Assembly: GCA_035582835.1 (NCBI GenBank)
Contig: JAYKAV010001234.1
Location: 764,657-828,656 of the forward strand
Origin: Phoebastria nigripes
Lineage: Eukaryota; Chordata; Aves; Procellariiformes; Diomedeidae
Length of the DNA: 64,000 nt
Direction of reading: 5' to 3'
Numbering within the stretch: position 1 is the first letter of the stretch; every line of letters starts with the position of its first letter. Both the position numbers and the translations under genes were made by a program. The notes below the pieces were generated by a model. That model had not been told where the DNA came from and did no database searches. It worked only from the letters and a program-made list of their open reading frames with translations. Positions 11,501 through 26,500 of the stretch are shown piece by piece.

Positions 11501-14500
11501 CCCAGGTAACATTACAGCAACATTTAAGGTAATAACACAACACAGAGGAGGACAAGTCTTCATAATGTTATCAAAGCTATTTGCTCTTGAAAAGGGCTGT
11601 TTTCTTTCCTAAGATCTCCATTACTGAAAGATAGTGGGTAATATTTAAACCTGTTACCACAATGCTCTCTATTTAACAAATCAACCCATCTCAAATTAAG
11701 AGCTCTCCATAGAATATTATGAAGAAAAATATATTTATGAAGGGTTGCTACCCTTCTTCAAGAAGAGAATTTTTTTCCTATTTGTTCGTATCACCTCACA
11801 GACTTTAAATGTCTAACTTAAAGACGCAATTCAGAACTTACTTTTATTGATAGCAATGCAGTATGGTACAAAGAAAATTGTATTTTTCAATTTCCTTTAT
11901 AAACAACTTTTCCACTTTAAAAATCAGTTATACCATATATGTAAATAACTCCAAGTACAAGTTACTACACTCACTAGCAGTCAAGACATGCATCTTGACT
12001 CATATCTTTTCCTTATTTACAACTTCAGATACCCGAGTTGTCTAATACAGCAACTTGGGACAAGTAACAGATGACAACATTTAACAGTTACAGAAACAAT
12101 TTTAAACAAATCTGACACTGCTTTGGTGTCTAACTTCATGCTATTAGTATTCATATGCTTTTCTTACTTTTAGGCTCTGTATCATCAAGAAATGCAACTT
12201 GGCCAGAATGAGACAGGTATTCTGGGTGTAAATTAGTGTTGTTTAGGTTTTTCGGTTAACAGAAAAATAGGGAGGCAAAGAAGGGAGGTTGGTCTTCTCC
12301 AGAAAAAATAAGGAGGGGCTCTGTGGGATAATTACCTTGAGAAAAGGAAAAATTTGGTTGAAGAAATACCCTAAACTGACCCTCTGTCTCCAGCGCACCC
12401 CCATCCTGGCTGTCACTGATGGCAGCTGAGGACTAGGAAAACCTACATAATGAGATNGGGGAAGAGACTGCAGCTTACCATTATTTTGTTGAAATTCAAT
12501 TGAAGTTCCTAATTCTTTAGGAGTAACAGCAACATTAACCTCCTTTCATAACGTCATAATAAACTTTTAACAAAGCTTAAGGAAATGGAATTGAAGGGAT
12601 AATTATTCTGATAAACTTAGAGGTTTAATTCTTCATTCTTCATTTCTAGTACTGTAAAAACAACTGACATTAACACTCCTACCCCTTTTCAATCCATATT
12701 ACATTTATTGAAGCCAGTTCCAAATCCTTTGCATATTAAATGTACTTGATTTGTTTTCATTTTGAAATGAAAGAACATACCATTTAATTTTATTTTCCCT
12801 TCTGAGGAAAAAAATTATGCATGCAAGGTTTGTGCTATTTAATCAAGGATGATTTCTTGGTTTTTAGTTTACTGGCATCGCCCTGCATTTTTGAATGGCT
12901 TTATCATGTCATATAACTGTTAAAAGGACACAAGACGACAACAATACATTTTGCTTTATCATATTTCTTCAGAAGTATTACTAACTAAACTAGATAAATT
13001 TAAGTCAACCTTCTGAAAGATAACGCAGTAAGGAAAGAGCCCAAGAACATGAAAGAGGCTTCCTTTTTCCCATTATGTGGCCTCAAGTATCTCCCTGAAT
13101 AAGATCAGCACAACTAAAACAGAAATATGAGTGAAGGAGAAAGGTCTGTAACCCAACTAAAGGGAAAAAAATAAATCTCTGACATACATATAGCTGACTT
13201 TTGCAGCTGATAATTCTGTTATGCCTCTGGGAGATGTATAAAGACCTTCTGTGTTGAATATTCACAGGTTACATTTTCAAGACCTTCTCTGAGTTTGAAA
13301 AGCATAATTTTCATTTTCCTTTTTTACATGAAGAATAAATTATCCTGATTGCAAGACTGTAGAGTTTGGGGGTTTGAGAACAACTAGAAATAGCATGAGA
13401 CTTGTGATAACATCTCCAAATTGGACAACACTGAAAATACCTGTTCAAACACGTTGCTAATCACATTCAACACCATTCCCTCCACAAAAGACAGAACCAT
13501 CACAAGTGATGAAGTGCTGTTTTTGACAAAGACCGTTACCCTCTCACTGCACCACCTACATGGACCTTTGGTTATTCTGTAGCCAGCAGAAACCATTACA
13601 GAATGATTGAGGCTGGCAGGGACCTCAGGAGGTCATCTGGTCCAAGCCTCCTGCTCAAGCAGGGTCACCCAGAGCAGGTTGCTCAGGACCATGTCCAGAC
13701 AGCTTTTGAATATCTCCAAAAATGGAGACTCCATGACCTCTCTGGGCAACCTGTTCCAGTACTTGGTCACCCTCACAGTAAAAGTGTTTCCTTATGGTCC
13801 TTCTGTATTTCAGTTTGTGCCCATTGCCTCTTGCCCTGTCACTGGGCACCACTAATAAGAGCCTGGCTCTGTCTTCTTTACACCCTCCCTTCAGGTATGT
13901 ATACATTTTGCTGTTATGTCCCCTGAGCCTTCTCTTCTCCCTGGGCAGTCACAGCTCTCTCAGCCTTTCCTTGTATGTGAGATGCTCCAGTCCCTCAATC
14001 ATCTTAGTGGCCCTTTTCTGGACTCCCTCCAGTAGTTCCATCTTTCTTTTGTGCTGGGGATCTCACAACGGGACACGGTACTCTAGGTGTGGCCTTACCA
14101 GTGCTGAATGGAAGAGAAAGATCACCTCCCTNGACCTGCTGGCAACGTTCTTCCTAATACAGCCCAGGACACAGTTAGCCTCCTTTGCTGCAAGGGTGCA
14201 TTGCTGCCTCACGGTCAACTTGGTGTCCACCGGGACTCCCAGGGCCTTTTCTGCAAAGCTGCTTTCTAGCGGGTTGGCTCCCAGCATATTCTGCTGCCTG
14301 GGGGTATTCCGCCTCAGGGGCAGGACTTTGCATTTTCCTTTGTTGAACTTCATGAGGTTCCTATCAGCTCATTTCTCCAGCTTGTCCACGTCCCTCTGGA
14401 TGGAAGCACAACCCTTTGGTGCATAAGCCACTCCTCCCAGTTTTGTATCATCAGTGAACCTGCTGAGGGTACGCATCATTAATGAAGATGTTGAACAGGA

Positions 14501-17500
14501 TTGGACGCAGTACTGGCTACTGGGGTGCTCCACTAGTTACTGTCCTCCAGCTAGACTTTGTTCTACTGATCACCACCCTCCAGGCCTGGCCATCCAGCCA
14601 GTTTTCAATCTACCTCACTGTCTACTCATCTAGTCCAAATTTCATCAGCTTCTCTATAAGGATCTGATGGGAGACAGTGTTGAAAAGCCTTCCTAAACTC
14701 AAGGTAGATAATATCCACTGCTCTCTCCTCATCTGCCAAGCCAGCCATTTCCTCACAGAAGGTTATCAGGTTGGTGTGATCATGCTGACTACTCTCAATC
14801 ACCTTCTTGTCCTTCATGTGCCCAGAAATGTTTTCCAGGATTAGTTATTCCATCACCTTCCCAGGGACCAAGGTGAGGCTGACCAGCCTGTAGTTTGCTG
14901 GGTTCTCCTTGCCCTTTGTGAAGATAGAAGTGATATTTGCTTTCCTCCAGTCCTCAGGCACCTGTCCCGATTGCCATGATCTTTCAAAGATGATTGACAG
15001 TGGCCTCACAATGGCATTTGCCAGCCCCCTCAGCACTTGCGAGTGTATCCCATCAGGGCCCATGGACTTATGTATGTCTAGTTTGCTTAAGTATTCCCAA
15101 GCATGATCCTCTTCCACCAAGGGTAAGTGCTCCTTGCTTGAGACTTTCCCCTGGCCTCTGGGACCTGGGATTTCTGAAGGCTGGTGAAGACTGAGGTGAA
15201 GAAGGTATTCAGCACCTTACCCTTTCCATATCCTGTGTCTCCAGGGCCCCTGCCTCACTCAGCAGCCGGCCCACATTTTATTGTTTATGCACTTACAGAA
15301 GGCCTTCTTGTTGCCTTTGACATCCCTTGCCAGATGTAGCTCCAGGTGGGTTTTTGGCTCTCCTAACCCTGGTCTCTGCATGCTTGGACAGTGTCTCTAT
15401 ATTCCTCCCAGATTCCTTGTCCCTGCTTCCACCTTCTGTATACTTCCTTTTTATGTTTGAGTTTTGCTAGGAGCTCCTTGTTCATCCATGCAAGCCTCCT
15501 GGCATCTTTGCTTGACTTCCTGCTCGCTGGGACGGACTATCCTTGCTTGAGCTTGGACGAGGCGATTCTTGAAACAGCCAAGTTTCTTGGATCCCTCTTC
15601 CTTCCAGGGCCTTATCCCATGGGACTATTTCAAGCAGATCTCTGAAGAGGTCAGTCTGCTCTCTTGAAGTTCAGGGTTGTGATCCTGCTTTTTGCCCCGC
15701 TCCCTCCACTCAGGATCCTGAGCTCTACCATCTCAAGGTCACTACAGCTAAGGATGCCTTCGACCTTCACATCCCCAACCTGCCCTTCCTTGCTTGAGGT
15801 CCCAGCAGTGAACGAGCTTTAATAAGCGGAACTAAAATTGGTATCAAATGTTCCCTGCTCACATCATCACCTTCCATTTTCCTTGTAGACTTGTGTCCCC
15901 TATTTACATAAAAATCACAGTCATAATGGTACTTTACATCCCAAAATATATTTGCTGAATTACGTGGTCTTCCAGAGGGAGAACTGATTATCTTGATCCA
16001 CAGCAAGTGTGCTTCTTTCCCTCCCCCGAGAAGCTCTGGTCCCACAAAACTTGGAATATTGGTAAATCTGGCTGAAAGAGGAGGACTTTCAACCTCCTGC
16101 TGCCGTCTCTGTTAAAGTCATTCAAAATGCCGTCTGCTGGAACCACTGTCTTTGAGTGCCAGCAGAAGCCACTTATCTTCTGATGTATTAGAAAAGGGGA
16201 AGCTGCACAGCCTCCATCTGAAAAAGATATAAATCTGGAGAATTTGAGGAAGACACTACATTCAATACTAACTGGCAGTATTTACCTGTCAGAGAGGTAA
16301 TAAATGAAAACCTTTTGCTCTGAAAGAAACTGAAGCAGTATTGAAAAAGTGTGNAAGCCTCTATATTTCATACTTTCAGTAGGCTTTTTACTATTATTTA
16401 AATGCAAAAGAACTTACAACATTCAGAAGAAAGCTTCCTACCCATGACTAAATGGCTATATTCTTTTGCAAATACAATAACCCCGCCCCCCCAAATCAGT
16501 ATTTTAAGGTCATTTTCTGCATGACAGAGAAATTACCTTACCTTTCACATCAGCTTTAGAGTTAAATGCTTTTGTTTCCACTTTGAATAAACATGATGAT
16601 ATCTTTATTAGAAGGTATATTAATAAATAATTAACATTCATACTAATTAACAATAGTGAAGCTGTCTAAATTACAACTTACATGATAAGTAGNTATCAAG
16701 AAATNAAAAGTGATTACAGTATATAGCAAGCGCTGTCAGATAAATAACTTCCCCTTAGCAGTGCCTTACACTGGTGTGCCAAATTCTAAAGTTGAAAAAT
16801 ACTTTCTCCCCAAAGCATTTCCATTGCATTTAAGTTAAACATCTGCTATTTACGTACTTAACAGGAAAATTCACATCCAGTGGAGTTCAAGTGTATAACC
16901 TGCTACTTTCATCCTTTTTCCAGCTTCTCTCATACAGTGTCACACAGCACACAAAATTAACATTCTCATTCACACACGTGGAGTGGTCTAGAAGTAGTAT
17001 TACTACTTTGGACCTGACAAACACAGGAGTAAAAGAAAAAAATTCAAAAGAAATCACAGGGTCTGTAGAACTGGGTCAATATATTTAATCCTAAACATGT
17101 CTAACAACTCTTTGTATCTGTTAGGATGTTCATGCAGGTCATGCAATACAGGTTCATTATGTTAGAGAAGATTTTACCAAAAGCCAGGTTTTAAAGTTGT
17201 ATTAGGAACACCTAAAATGTTATGGAAAAAACCCACAAGCGAAACACACACTATTATTCCAATAAAATATAGAACATAGACCATTATTTGCAGACCAGTT
17301 TGATTAGTGCATTTCATAATTAATGGTCCTGGGCATGATGCCACCATTTGTCCTGCAACATTTCTGTGAATCCCTAAAGAAAATAGCTGAATGTATTCCA
17401 AGTTTTCCAACTACACACTTGTCATGTAAATTTAAAAAAGTAAAGACATTTCAATGTTGTTCAACTGCAAAAATGTTTCAGCTATGCTTCTCATAGACAG

Positions 17501-20500
17501 GTTCCAGTAAATTTCATTTCTCCAAAAGAGACAATTTCAACTTCAGAGGAACAGTTCTAAGTAAAAAAGCACATTGGTTTCTCATGCCTTAACCTGTGAT
17601 AGCATCTGTCATTTTGTTTATAATTTTGGTCACAAAGGTCTGTTTCAGAGTCAGCAAACAACAGGAAAATTCTGTTTTTTATTGTATAATATTTATTCTG
17701 CAAAGAACTACTTAGTAATATCATTAACAACATTTACTGTAATTCCCACATTTCTACATAGATAAGTATTCAGCATAGCTTCCTTAAATTACAGTAAGAA
17801 AAGAAAAATTACATCACTGTAATTACAAAATCCCACTTGTTCTTAAAATCTTGACCTTAGATTAGAAGCATCATGCTGTTTGGATAGAGACTAACAGGAA
17901 GTAAAAGTTTACATTCACATTTTACCTGTAGCACTTATTCTTGTGCAGTTAAAGGCAGCGTAGGCAATACAACGTATCTTTTTATAGGCTGGATGGACTG
18001 AATCCACCAGATTTACCTGACACATTGAAAACCAAGATGAGCTAAGGTTTATAAGATTTACGTTTCTGTCAGAGAGGACAACTGAACCAATGCTACTGAT
18101 AAAATCACAAATGCTTTACACACATTAAAAACATCAATCCTAATCCTTTTTTTAAGAAGAGGGGAAAAAAAACCAAGATGAAAAACCAGAATATCTCCCT
18201 GAAATATTAGAAAGTTCTAATACTGAACCTTAACTGAAGAAGCTTCCAAAAATCAGAGACCACTGTCCAGCAGAGGAAAGTACTTTACAGGAGAAGATTA
18301 TAGCCCATTTCCTAGCAATTTAAATAGAGAATCGATCCATTTCTACTACTTCACACAGATGTTTAGCACAACTCTAATCCATCCTGGAAGTCTTAATTTT
18401 GTCTATATAAAATAATTACTTGGCAGAGTTCAGAAAACACCACAACTTTTTTCTAGAATGAAGACCAGGAGGAAGTGAAATTATTTACATTTTACTTTTA
18501 AGTTCAGGATTTTTTTTGAAGGTAAACTGATCACCCAAATCACCTAACTTAAAAATCTTCAGATTTTCAAATTTTCTGTTTCTGTTCTGCATTATAATGC
18601 AATTATTTTTATTCAAACACCAGATATTAAATATGAAATTGTGAGAAAATTAAAATCAGAATTCCCTTATACATGAGTACTTTCTCCTTACTGAGAGTAA
18701 CGATTCTTTATGGTTCTTTGAGCTATTTCAATCTATGCAAACTCATATTTATGTATCAACATTTTTAACAGTAATGCTCATTTGTGTCTCAGACATATTA
18801 TAAGCCTCCCCCTGCTACTACAAAAAAGGAAAATGAATGCAGGAGCCACAGCTCTTATTTATGCAAACCATCTATGATACTCCTACTTCGGAGCATGACA
18901 GAAGGAGAAGTAAAGGGCAGGTCATGGGTTCCACACACTTAAAACAACAACTGTTACTACTGACTAAATAACTGTCCTTTCTTATGTGTTCAAGTTCAGA
19001 TTTTAATGTTTATACCTGATGAACAAAATCTTTCCTAAAGAGAAAGATCCAAAGAATATCAGTTGTGTTGATGACTAGTACCATTTGGCTGGAGCCTCTG
19101 CCTCGGCTGCCAGGTCAAGGACACAAAGCTAGTAAAAGCAGAAGTTGTTTTATTTGGCAACCCTGCTGATACCAACATCTCTGAACCATGCAGGTGGTGT
19201 TGGCTATGCTTAGGTACAGAGTATCTCTATGTTTTAGGGAAGATGCTTCCAGACAACTAATAGCAAGTAGCAATGCACTGTATGATCAACTCAGATACTC
19301 TGTGACAAGATGGTTTGGGTTTCAGAACAGCCAGAAATATTGTTAAGAAGAGTCTGATCCATCAAAGTAAGACTTACATAAACAAGTAAATTCTTCTGCC
19401 TTGACAGTAAATGCAGCACCACATATGGCCTCAGGAAGAATACTAGTAAAATAATAACTGATTCAAATGCAAGCTAAAGATAAGCTCCTTCACCCTATGA
19501 AAGAATATGTGAACCAGACTAGCTGTAAACTCTGGCACTGAGCTGATAGGCACCTCCTAATACAGCAGGACTGAAAACATAAATTACAATTTAGTAGTTA
19601 AACAAAAAGAGCAAAAAAAAAAAAGTAGAATGCAGCAAGTAGGATGTAAATTATAAATAAAGCCTGTTTTCAAATACCTGTTTTTACTTGTTCTGTAAAA
19701 TATGCAAGCTTCTGGTAAATAAAAAATTAAAATAGTTAAAAGATGAGAGGCAGAGCTGCAAATAAAAAGCTAAGAGAAAAGAGGTACAACTCCAGGATAA
19801 AGAATTAATTCAAACCTATTCAATTTAAAAATGTTTGTTCCATGTATGTGACAATAACACTGCAAATATTTGTAATGGACCTGCGGCTGGCAGCTGTTAA
19901 AACTGCAGATTTTAAACAAAGATCCCAATAACATCAGAACAAAACCATGTTTTTCCACTTAGGGCATCTCATGATTATAAAAAACAAACATCAAAGCATT
20001 CCTGTTAGTGTGGATATTGAGATTTTTTTTCATCTATTTTAAATAGGGTCACCTTCTGAGATGGAAGTTAGGTGTTTTCACTAGTGTTTCAAAGGTAACA
20101 GCATGCTCCATAGACAAAAGCCAAAAGGAAAGGAAGAAAAATATCATTACACAAGCTAACACTCAGCTTAGGTATAATGGTTAAAAACGCCAGTTAATAA
20201 GTAACAGTCAAGCATTATGTCAGCATTATTTCTTGACTGAAACACAGCACATCTGGCAATGCAGCACCCTCAAGTACACTACTGATTCTCAACTGCAGAA
20301 TCAGTGCAGTCTCAAAAGGAAAAGAACTAGCTATTGACTCACCCTTACACTTTTACACAGCATCTGAACGATATCTGGTGATCTCCCACTCAAAGATATC
20401 AAAAATATCTGCTGTTCTCTACAGTGTTTGAAACATAAGTAAGCCAAAAAAAGTATTGAATGTCAATCTTTTCCACAGTTTATATATAAATAGCTGAAAA

Positions 20501-23500
20501 GTGTGTCTTTGCCAAGTAGATAAAAATCATCAAAACCCACAAAGAATATATTTAAAGGGGTACAAGAATTAGCATATCATCTCTGAAAGACATCACTGGA
20601 GAAAGACTCCTAAAACACTATTAGACTTGCATACAATTCTCTTGCCTGAAAGAATATACAACACATCGGTGCAGTATATCCACTTCTTCTTAGCATTTTT
20701 TTTTGTATTTTATTAATGCTGTTTTTCAACACAGCTGGTCCTGACTAAACAGATTTAAAGATTCATCAATTCCAAGACTATAAAGGATTACTGTGATTAT
20801 CTAGTCTGACTTCCTGCAGGGCACATGCCATAGAAACTCGCTCACAGATTGCTGCGACATACTTCCTCTAAGATAATGTAGCAACAGATCATTTAAAATA
20901 CAATCCAGTCTTGTTTTAAAGATATCAGCAATAAAGAAGCAACTGCTTTCTCTGATTAATTTATCATTAATTACCCCAATTATTAAAAAGTGGCTTCATT
21001 TCTATTCTGAATTTGCATGGCTTCAGTTTGTAAATACTGGACTTTGTTATATGTTTTTTGACAGAACTGACAGATTGAGACAGATTACCTCAATTAGCAA
21101 TCATCTACCTAAAACCTTTCTCCATGTACCCATTTATAAGTCATAAATAGGCTAACTCCTCACTGAACTTCTACAGTTTGTCTGAATAAATGTACAAAGT
21201 AATTTCTTCACTCTGTATTCGTGAGGCTTCTGCTGGAATATTATTCTCACTTTTATATATTTACTTCTCTAGATATATATTTTTTATCTATTATACATTG
21301 AGAAGGTGTGGATAAACAGGTAATTCTTTAAAGCAATAATGAGAATATCCAGATATCCAGAAGACATGATATATTCTAATTTGTTTGGGTTTGACTGTTT
21401 GGCTGTTTAGTCTAGAAATGACAAGAATTAGGAAAACAATTTAAATCAAAAACTTGCAGGAAAGAGGAATGGAATAACCTTTTCTCCTTGTCCATGGCAA
21501 ATAGAATAAGAAATAACAAGCAGTAAGGAGATTCGGCATAGGCTTCAGAAAAAGTCTTTAACAGTATGGGCCAAAAAGTACTGAACTTTTTGAGAAGTTG
21601 CAAAATATCCATCGTGACAGACATTTTTTTTTCTATAACAGGCAAGACAAGCACATGTTGATATAGCTTTTCCACATCCATTCTGAAGAGGACACTGCAG
21701 AATCAGTAGCAATTGCTCAACAATCACCTCATTTAGTCTATACAGAGAGATTTTCAATTACTCTCCCTCTCTGCCCCCCAAGATGGCCCCCTGCCTATAA
21801 AGGCAAGACTTCTTATCCTCTTAGCTATCAAAATCAAGAAAGAGGCTGATGTTCAATTGGTTAGCCATAATAATGTTTCATCATGTTAAGTGTCATTGCA
21901 CCTCGGGACACAAACACCATCTGTAGGTCCTTTCTATATTTGGATGTATTAGAATAGATGCTGTTTAAATGAGCCAAGTATCTGACAAACCGTACAATTT
22001 CTGAACTAATAATTATTTAACTTTCTACTTCTGCATCATCAGCAAATTTTATGAGACTGCACCAATTTTTGATTCCTATTATGAGAATAGTGAATAACAC
22101 AGAGACAAGAACAGATCTCTGCAGGTCCTGTTACAAGCAGCATATCTGAATAACAATTCTCCATTTTGAACTGCTTTGTTATCAATTCATCTGTTTTTAA
22201 ACCATTTAGTAATTGCTACATTTAATTCTGCACTATTAATTTCTTTAATCATAGTGTCAAGGGAGGGTTAGTTAATGCATGCAGAAGTCCTACATTTATT
22301 GTTAACTTTATCAATGCAACTTGTAATCAGATTTACGGACGTGCATGGTTTCTACCTCTGACATGGTTGACAACTTCTGAAGAGAAGGCTAGCACTAGAC
22401 AACAGGAAAACTCAACTATGAAGTTTTAAGATTTAAGGTCAGAAAAGATAATTGGCCTGAGACAGCCAGGGCACATCTCCTGGAGAACATATGCTATAAG
22501 CCATGTTGGTGAGGTATGGACTGGACAAATGGCTTGTAAGTTGGGTGGAAAGTTGGCTGGACTGCCAGGCTCAGAGGGTGGTCATTAACAGTACGTAGAC
22601 CAACTTGTGGCTGGTTCCTAGTGGCATCCTTCAGTGTACCAACATCTTTATTAACGATCTGGATACTGGAATAGAGTGCAGTCTCAGACACTTTGCAGAT
22701 GATACCAAGCTTGGGGGAGCAGTCACCACGCTGGAGGCTGTTATTCAGAGGTGCTTCCTCAACAGGCTGGAAAAACAGACCAACAAGAACCTCACAAAGT
22801 TCTTCCAAGGCAAATACAAAGTCATCCTCATCTGGGATGGAATAACCTTATGTAACAAGGGCAGGCAGCAGCTTTATGGAAGACAACCTGGTGATCCTGC
22901 TGAAGAAGCTGAACACAAGCCAGCAATGCTGTCCTTGCAGCAAAGACCAGCCATATACTAGGCTGTACTAGCAAGAGAGTAGCCTGCAGGTCAAGGGAGA
23001 CAATTCTTCCCCTCTATTCAGTAATCATGAGACATCTAGAGCACTTATTTACCATGTAAAACCGCCAGATGGGAATATTTAGAAAAGATGGATCCAGATT
23101 CTTCTCAGAGGTGCACCAGAATAGGAATAAAGGCAACAGACATTGGAAATTCCAACTAGATAAAAGGAAAACATTTTTCTCTCGTGGGTGATCAAAATTT
23201 AGAACAGATTTTTGCCCAGAGAGGTTGTGGGACCTTCACAAATATTCAAAACTCAACTGGGCAAGATCCTCAACAACCTGCTCTAATAGGTTCTGCTTTG
23301 AGGAAGAGGTTGTACTAGAGAATCCTTCCAATCTAAAGATTCTATGATTCTGTGCTTGTAAAACATAAGGCACAGCAGTAAAACTCCCCATGAGCCATGA
23401 GAAGATCCTTTGCCTGGTTCTGTCTGATTTTTAAGCCAAAACCCTATGATGGAGGTAACAAGCACAGCAATAATCAAGTTCCACAGTAGAAGAGTTTGCG

Positions 23501-26500
23501 ATAACCAGTATAATAACCCCTGCCATTAGACTATTACCAATAGCATAAAAACTCTTTTTATTAGTAACCACTCATTTATTACATTGAAGTGTAACACTGT
23601 GGCAGCACAGCCAGTTTAATCCACCAGAAATACATGTTGCTGAAAAAAAGCAAGTAGTCTCAAAACCCCTCATTGTCTGAACCTATTCTCTCCTTTCCAC
23701 ACACTATGACTGGCACATGTACAGTGAGCCCCATCAAGAATCTAGTCTGCCAGAAAAACAGCAACAGAATTAAAGATGGCTAGCATTCAGTCAGATAATT
23801 CCCTAATTCCCACTGCACAGCCACACAGCCACTAGTGTATGCATAAGTGCAATAAGCAGCGTACATTATGAAGCCTGGCTTCTCAAAGCTCACTCCTGTC
23901 TGAATTACCTTCTGCTTCACAATATGGCTGAAATCACACTGCAGTCCTTCCTATGGCAGGAGCAATAAAATTACATTTCTTCCCTCTACACTGCCACTTA
24001 TTTCCAAGAAAATTAATTTTTTGGTTGGACTGCATTAGAACTGGTAAAGAGATTCAACATAATAGGGCAAGGGGGTAGAAGAAAGAATGAAAGGAAAGGG
24101 GATTGTCTAGAGTATTCAAAGGGACACCCATCAGAAGGCCCTGGCCAGGCCAACTTGAGGACCTCTAACAAAAGATGATTCATAAGGTATAGCCTTCTGA
24201 TTTCTGCTAATAAAATGGGAGAACTCCATCAGAAATACAGTGTTTTTCACTGCACGATAACATTCTCAAATAAAAAAAAACCAAACCAACAACCAACAGT
24301 ATCGAATTTAGCATCACCTTGTAACAATACACTGAGACAGTACCACTATTTGCATCAGAAAGTCACACATAGCNTATAAATATTTCAGCTTATTGTCCAT
24401 GTAAGAAAATTCTGGCTTTTTTTGGCGATGCTTGCGAGCTACCCAGTTATGTATTTCCCAGATCTACCTACAAAAAAACCCTGAAAGATGGTAGTGAAAT
24501 GAAGAACTAAGGTATTAAAAAATTATACCTTAAAACAGGGTATGGCTTTTCTAGGATAAATAAAACTGACAACTAGAAAAGATTTATTTTAGATTGTTTC
24601 ACACAGGAGAATTTTTTTTAAATAAGGAAATGTGCCTAACATCTGTCTTTCCTCTTTCTGCAACTACTATTCTGTGCTTTATCTAACACAGCAATGCCAT
24701 TGGTTTCAATGAAGTATGAAATCACAATTGTGTTATTTCTAGANTACTATGCTGGTAACAGAATTAACTCCTAAATAGAATACTTGCATTTAGATGTGTT
24801 TCTAATGTAGATTTACATGATGACAGCCAACAGTATTACAGTGAGAGCTGACATGCCTGCAATTATTGTCAGATGTGAGACAGCAAACTCAGCAGCTACT
24901 TCAGAGTATGACACCAAAATCCAACAACAAGCCTAACTGGCTCATTAAAATCATCCTCCCAATTCCAAACTTGTCAGCGATGCTGCTAGTTCCCCTAAAA
25001 AAACCTGCCATTCGGTTTACACTCTGTGACACAAGGGCCAGACAAAAATTGACAGAAAACTTATCTTTGGTTTGTATCTTCTCAGCACTGGATTGGTCGC
25101 AATATTTTCCTCTTTTGAAAGGCAACAGGATATCCCCATTTCACTGTCTTTAGTGCCTCTTCAAGTAATAACTAAAACATCTCTGTATATCACTTTTTGT
25201 CAACTAAATGAATTGTCCAGGGAATTTTTTAATTGCAGGAAAAATGAAGTCAACACTTATTCTACTTGTTCCCTTTCATAACAATTAGAGTAACAATTAA
25301 ACAAACAAACAAACAAAGTAATTTAGGAAAGCAGGAAGTACCCGACAAAATTCAGGAAATAGAAGAAAACATACTAAGGGTTCATCAAAATAAAAGACTA
25401 GTACATACATCACTGGGACTGACGGGGAAGTAACTGACAAGGAACCAGGGAAAAGGAGATAAAGAGTTAATGAGAAGCTCAGACTGGGATTCTGAAAAAG
25501 AATGAGACAAAAGGGGACAAATGATGGGAGAAGAGTTGGATGGAAGAAACGGGGTAGCTGAGCTCCCTGTATAAAAGTACAAGTCAAAGTTTCCCAATGT
25601 TTAGGGTGGGAGGTTTGTTTGTTTGTTTAACACCTGAGATCCATTGAATAGTTGACATGAGTTCTGAGAAACTTAGGGCTGGTCTTCAGAGCACAGTGCT
25701 GTGCCAATTCAGAACTGATCTGCCACATTGTACANGTCTTTTTGACTGAGCAGGAGAAAGATGACAGGGTTTGATGTCTTCTAAAAAAGCACACAATGTT
25801 TAAGTAATATACATCTCCCTATTCGAAGTGACAGTATAGTTTCTTTTTTTAAAAAAAATTATATTTTTGAAATATTAAAAATACACAATATCTACCTAAG
25901 GATCCAGCACATGGACCAGTAACTTCCAAGATCAAAAGTTTCTGTCACCACATACGTTTAAATGAAATGAATATGCTAGTAATATCTATGTACAACACCC
26001 TTAAAGTTATTTGGTTGTTACAAAAAAAGATCTTATTTTCTTCTTCCCTCTCTTCCATTCTATCAAATATTCCATAATTAATGTTTTTATTTACAGTAAT
26101 TTAAATAACTCCATTAACTCTATCAACACATTCATGAAAACCTGCCATGCCCCCGTTTCTTTACACCTTCCTTTTCATTAGTAAACACACAGAAAACAGC
26201 ATTAAAAAGAAACCTCTGCTGCTGTTTTCTCAGTTTTCCCAGAAAATAAGTTAACTTTCTTTTAGTATTATGAGCCAGTATTCTATGCTACATTTTAGAA
26301 ATTCATTAAATCCTATCTCAGCAGGCTTCCAAGCACGTCCCTCTAGTAAGAAAATAACAAGTCCATTTGATAGTATTAGTAAAACCACTTACAATCACTA
26401 GGCAGAAGTCTCATCTGCAGAGAAACCGCAGAAGTTTATCTCACTGTGGAAGGTAACTGGCCCTGTGCACTTCAAATTAAACTTGAGCTATTCAGCTCAA

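Noticed and set aside
11154..11612. 152-codon plus-strand open frame
   Set aside because: It has AT-rich codon use, contains an N and no motif I recognise, and sits inside a large intron. The length is compatible with chance in 64 kb. Conservation analysis could overturn this.
13794..14426. Longest open frame in the window (210 codons, plus strand)
   Set aside because: It is the antisense shadow of the CR1 reverse transcriptase on the minus strand. The opposite-strand peptides match CR1 and this one has no family signature.
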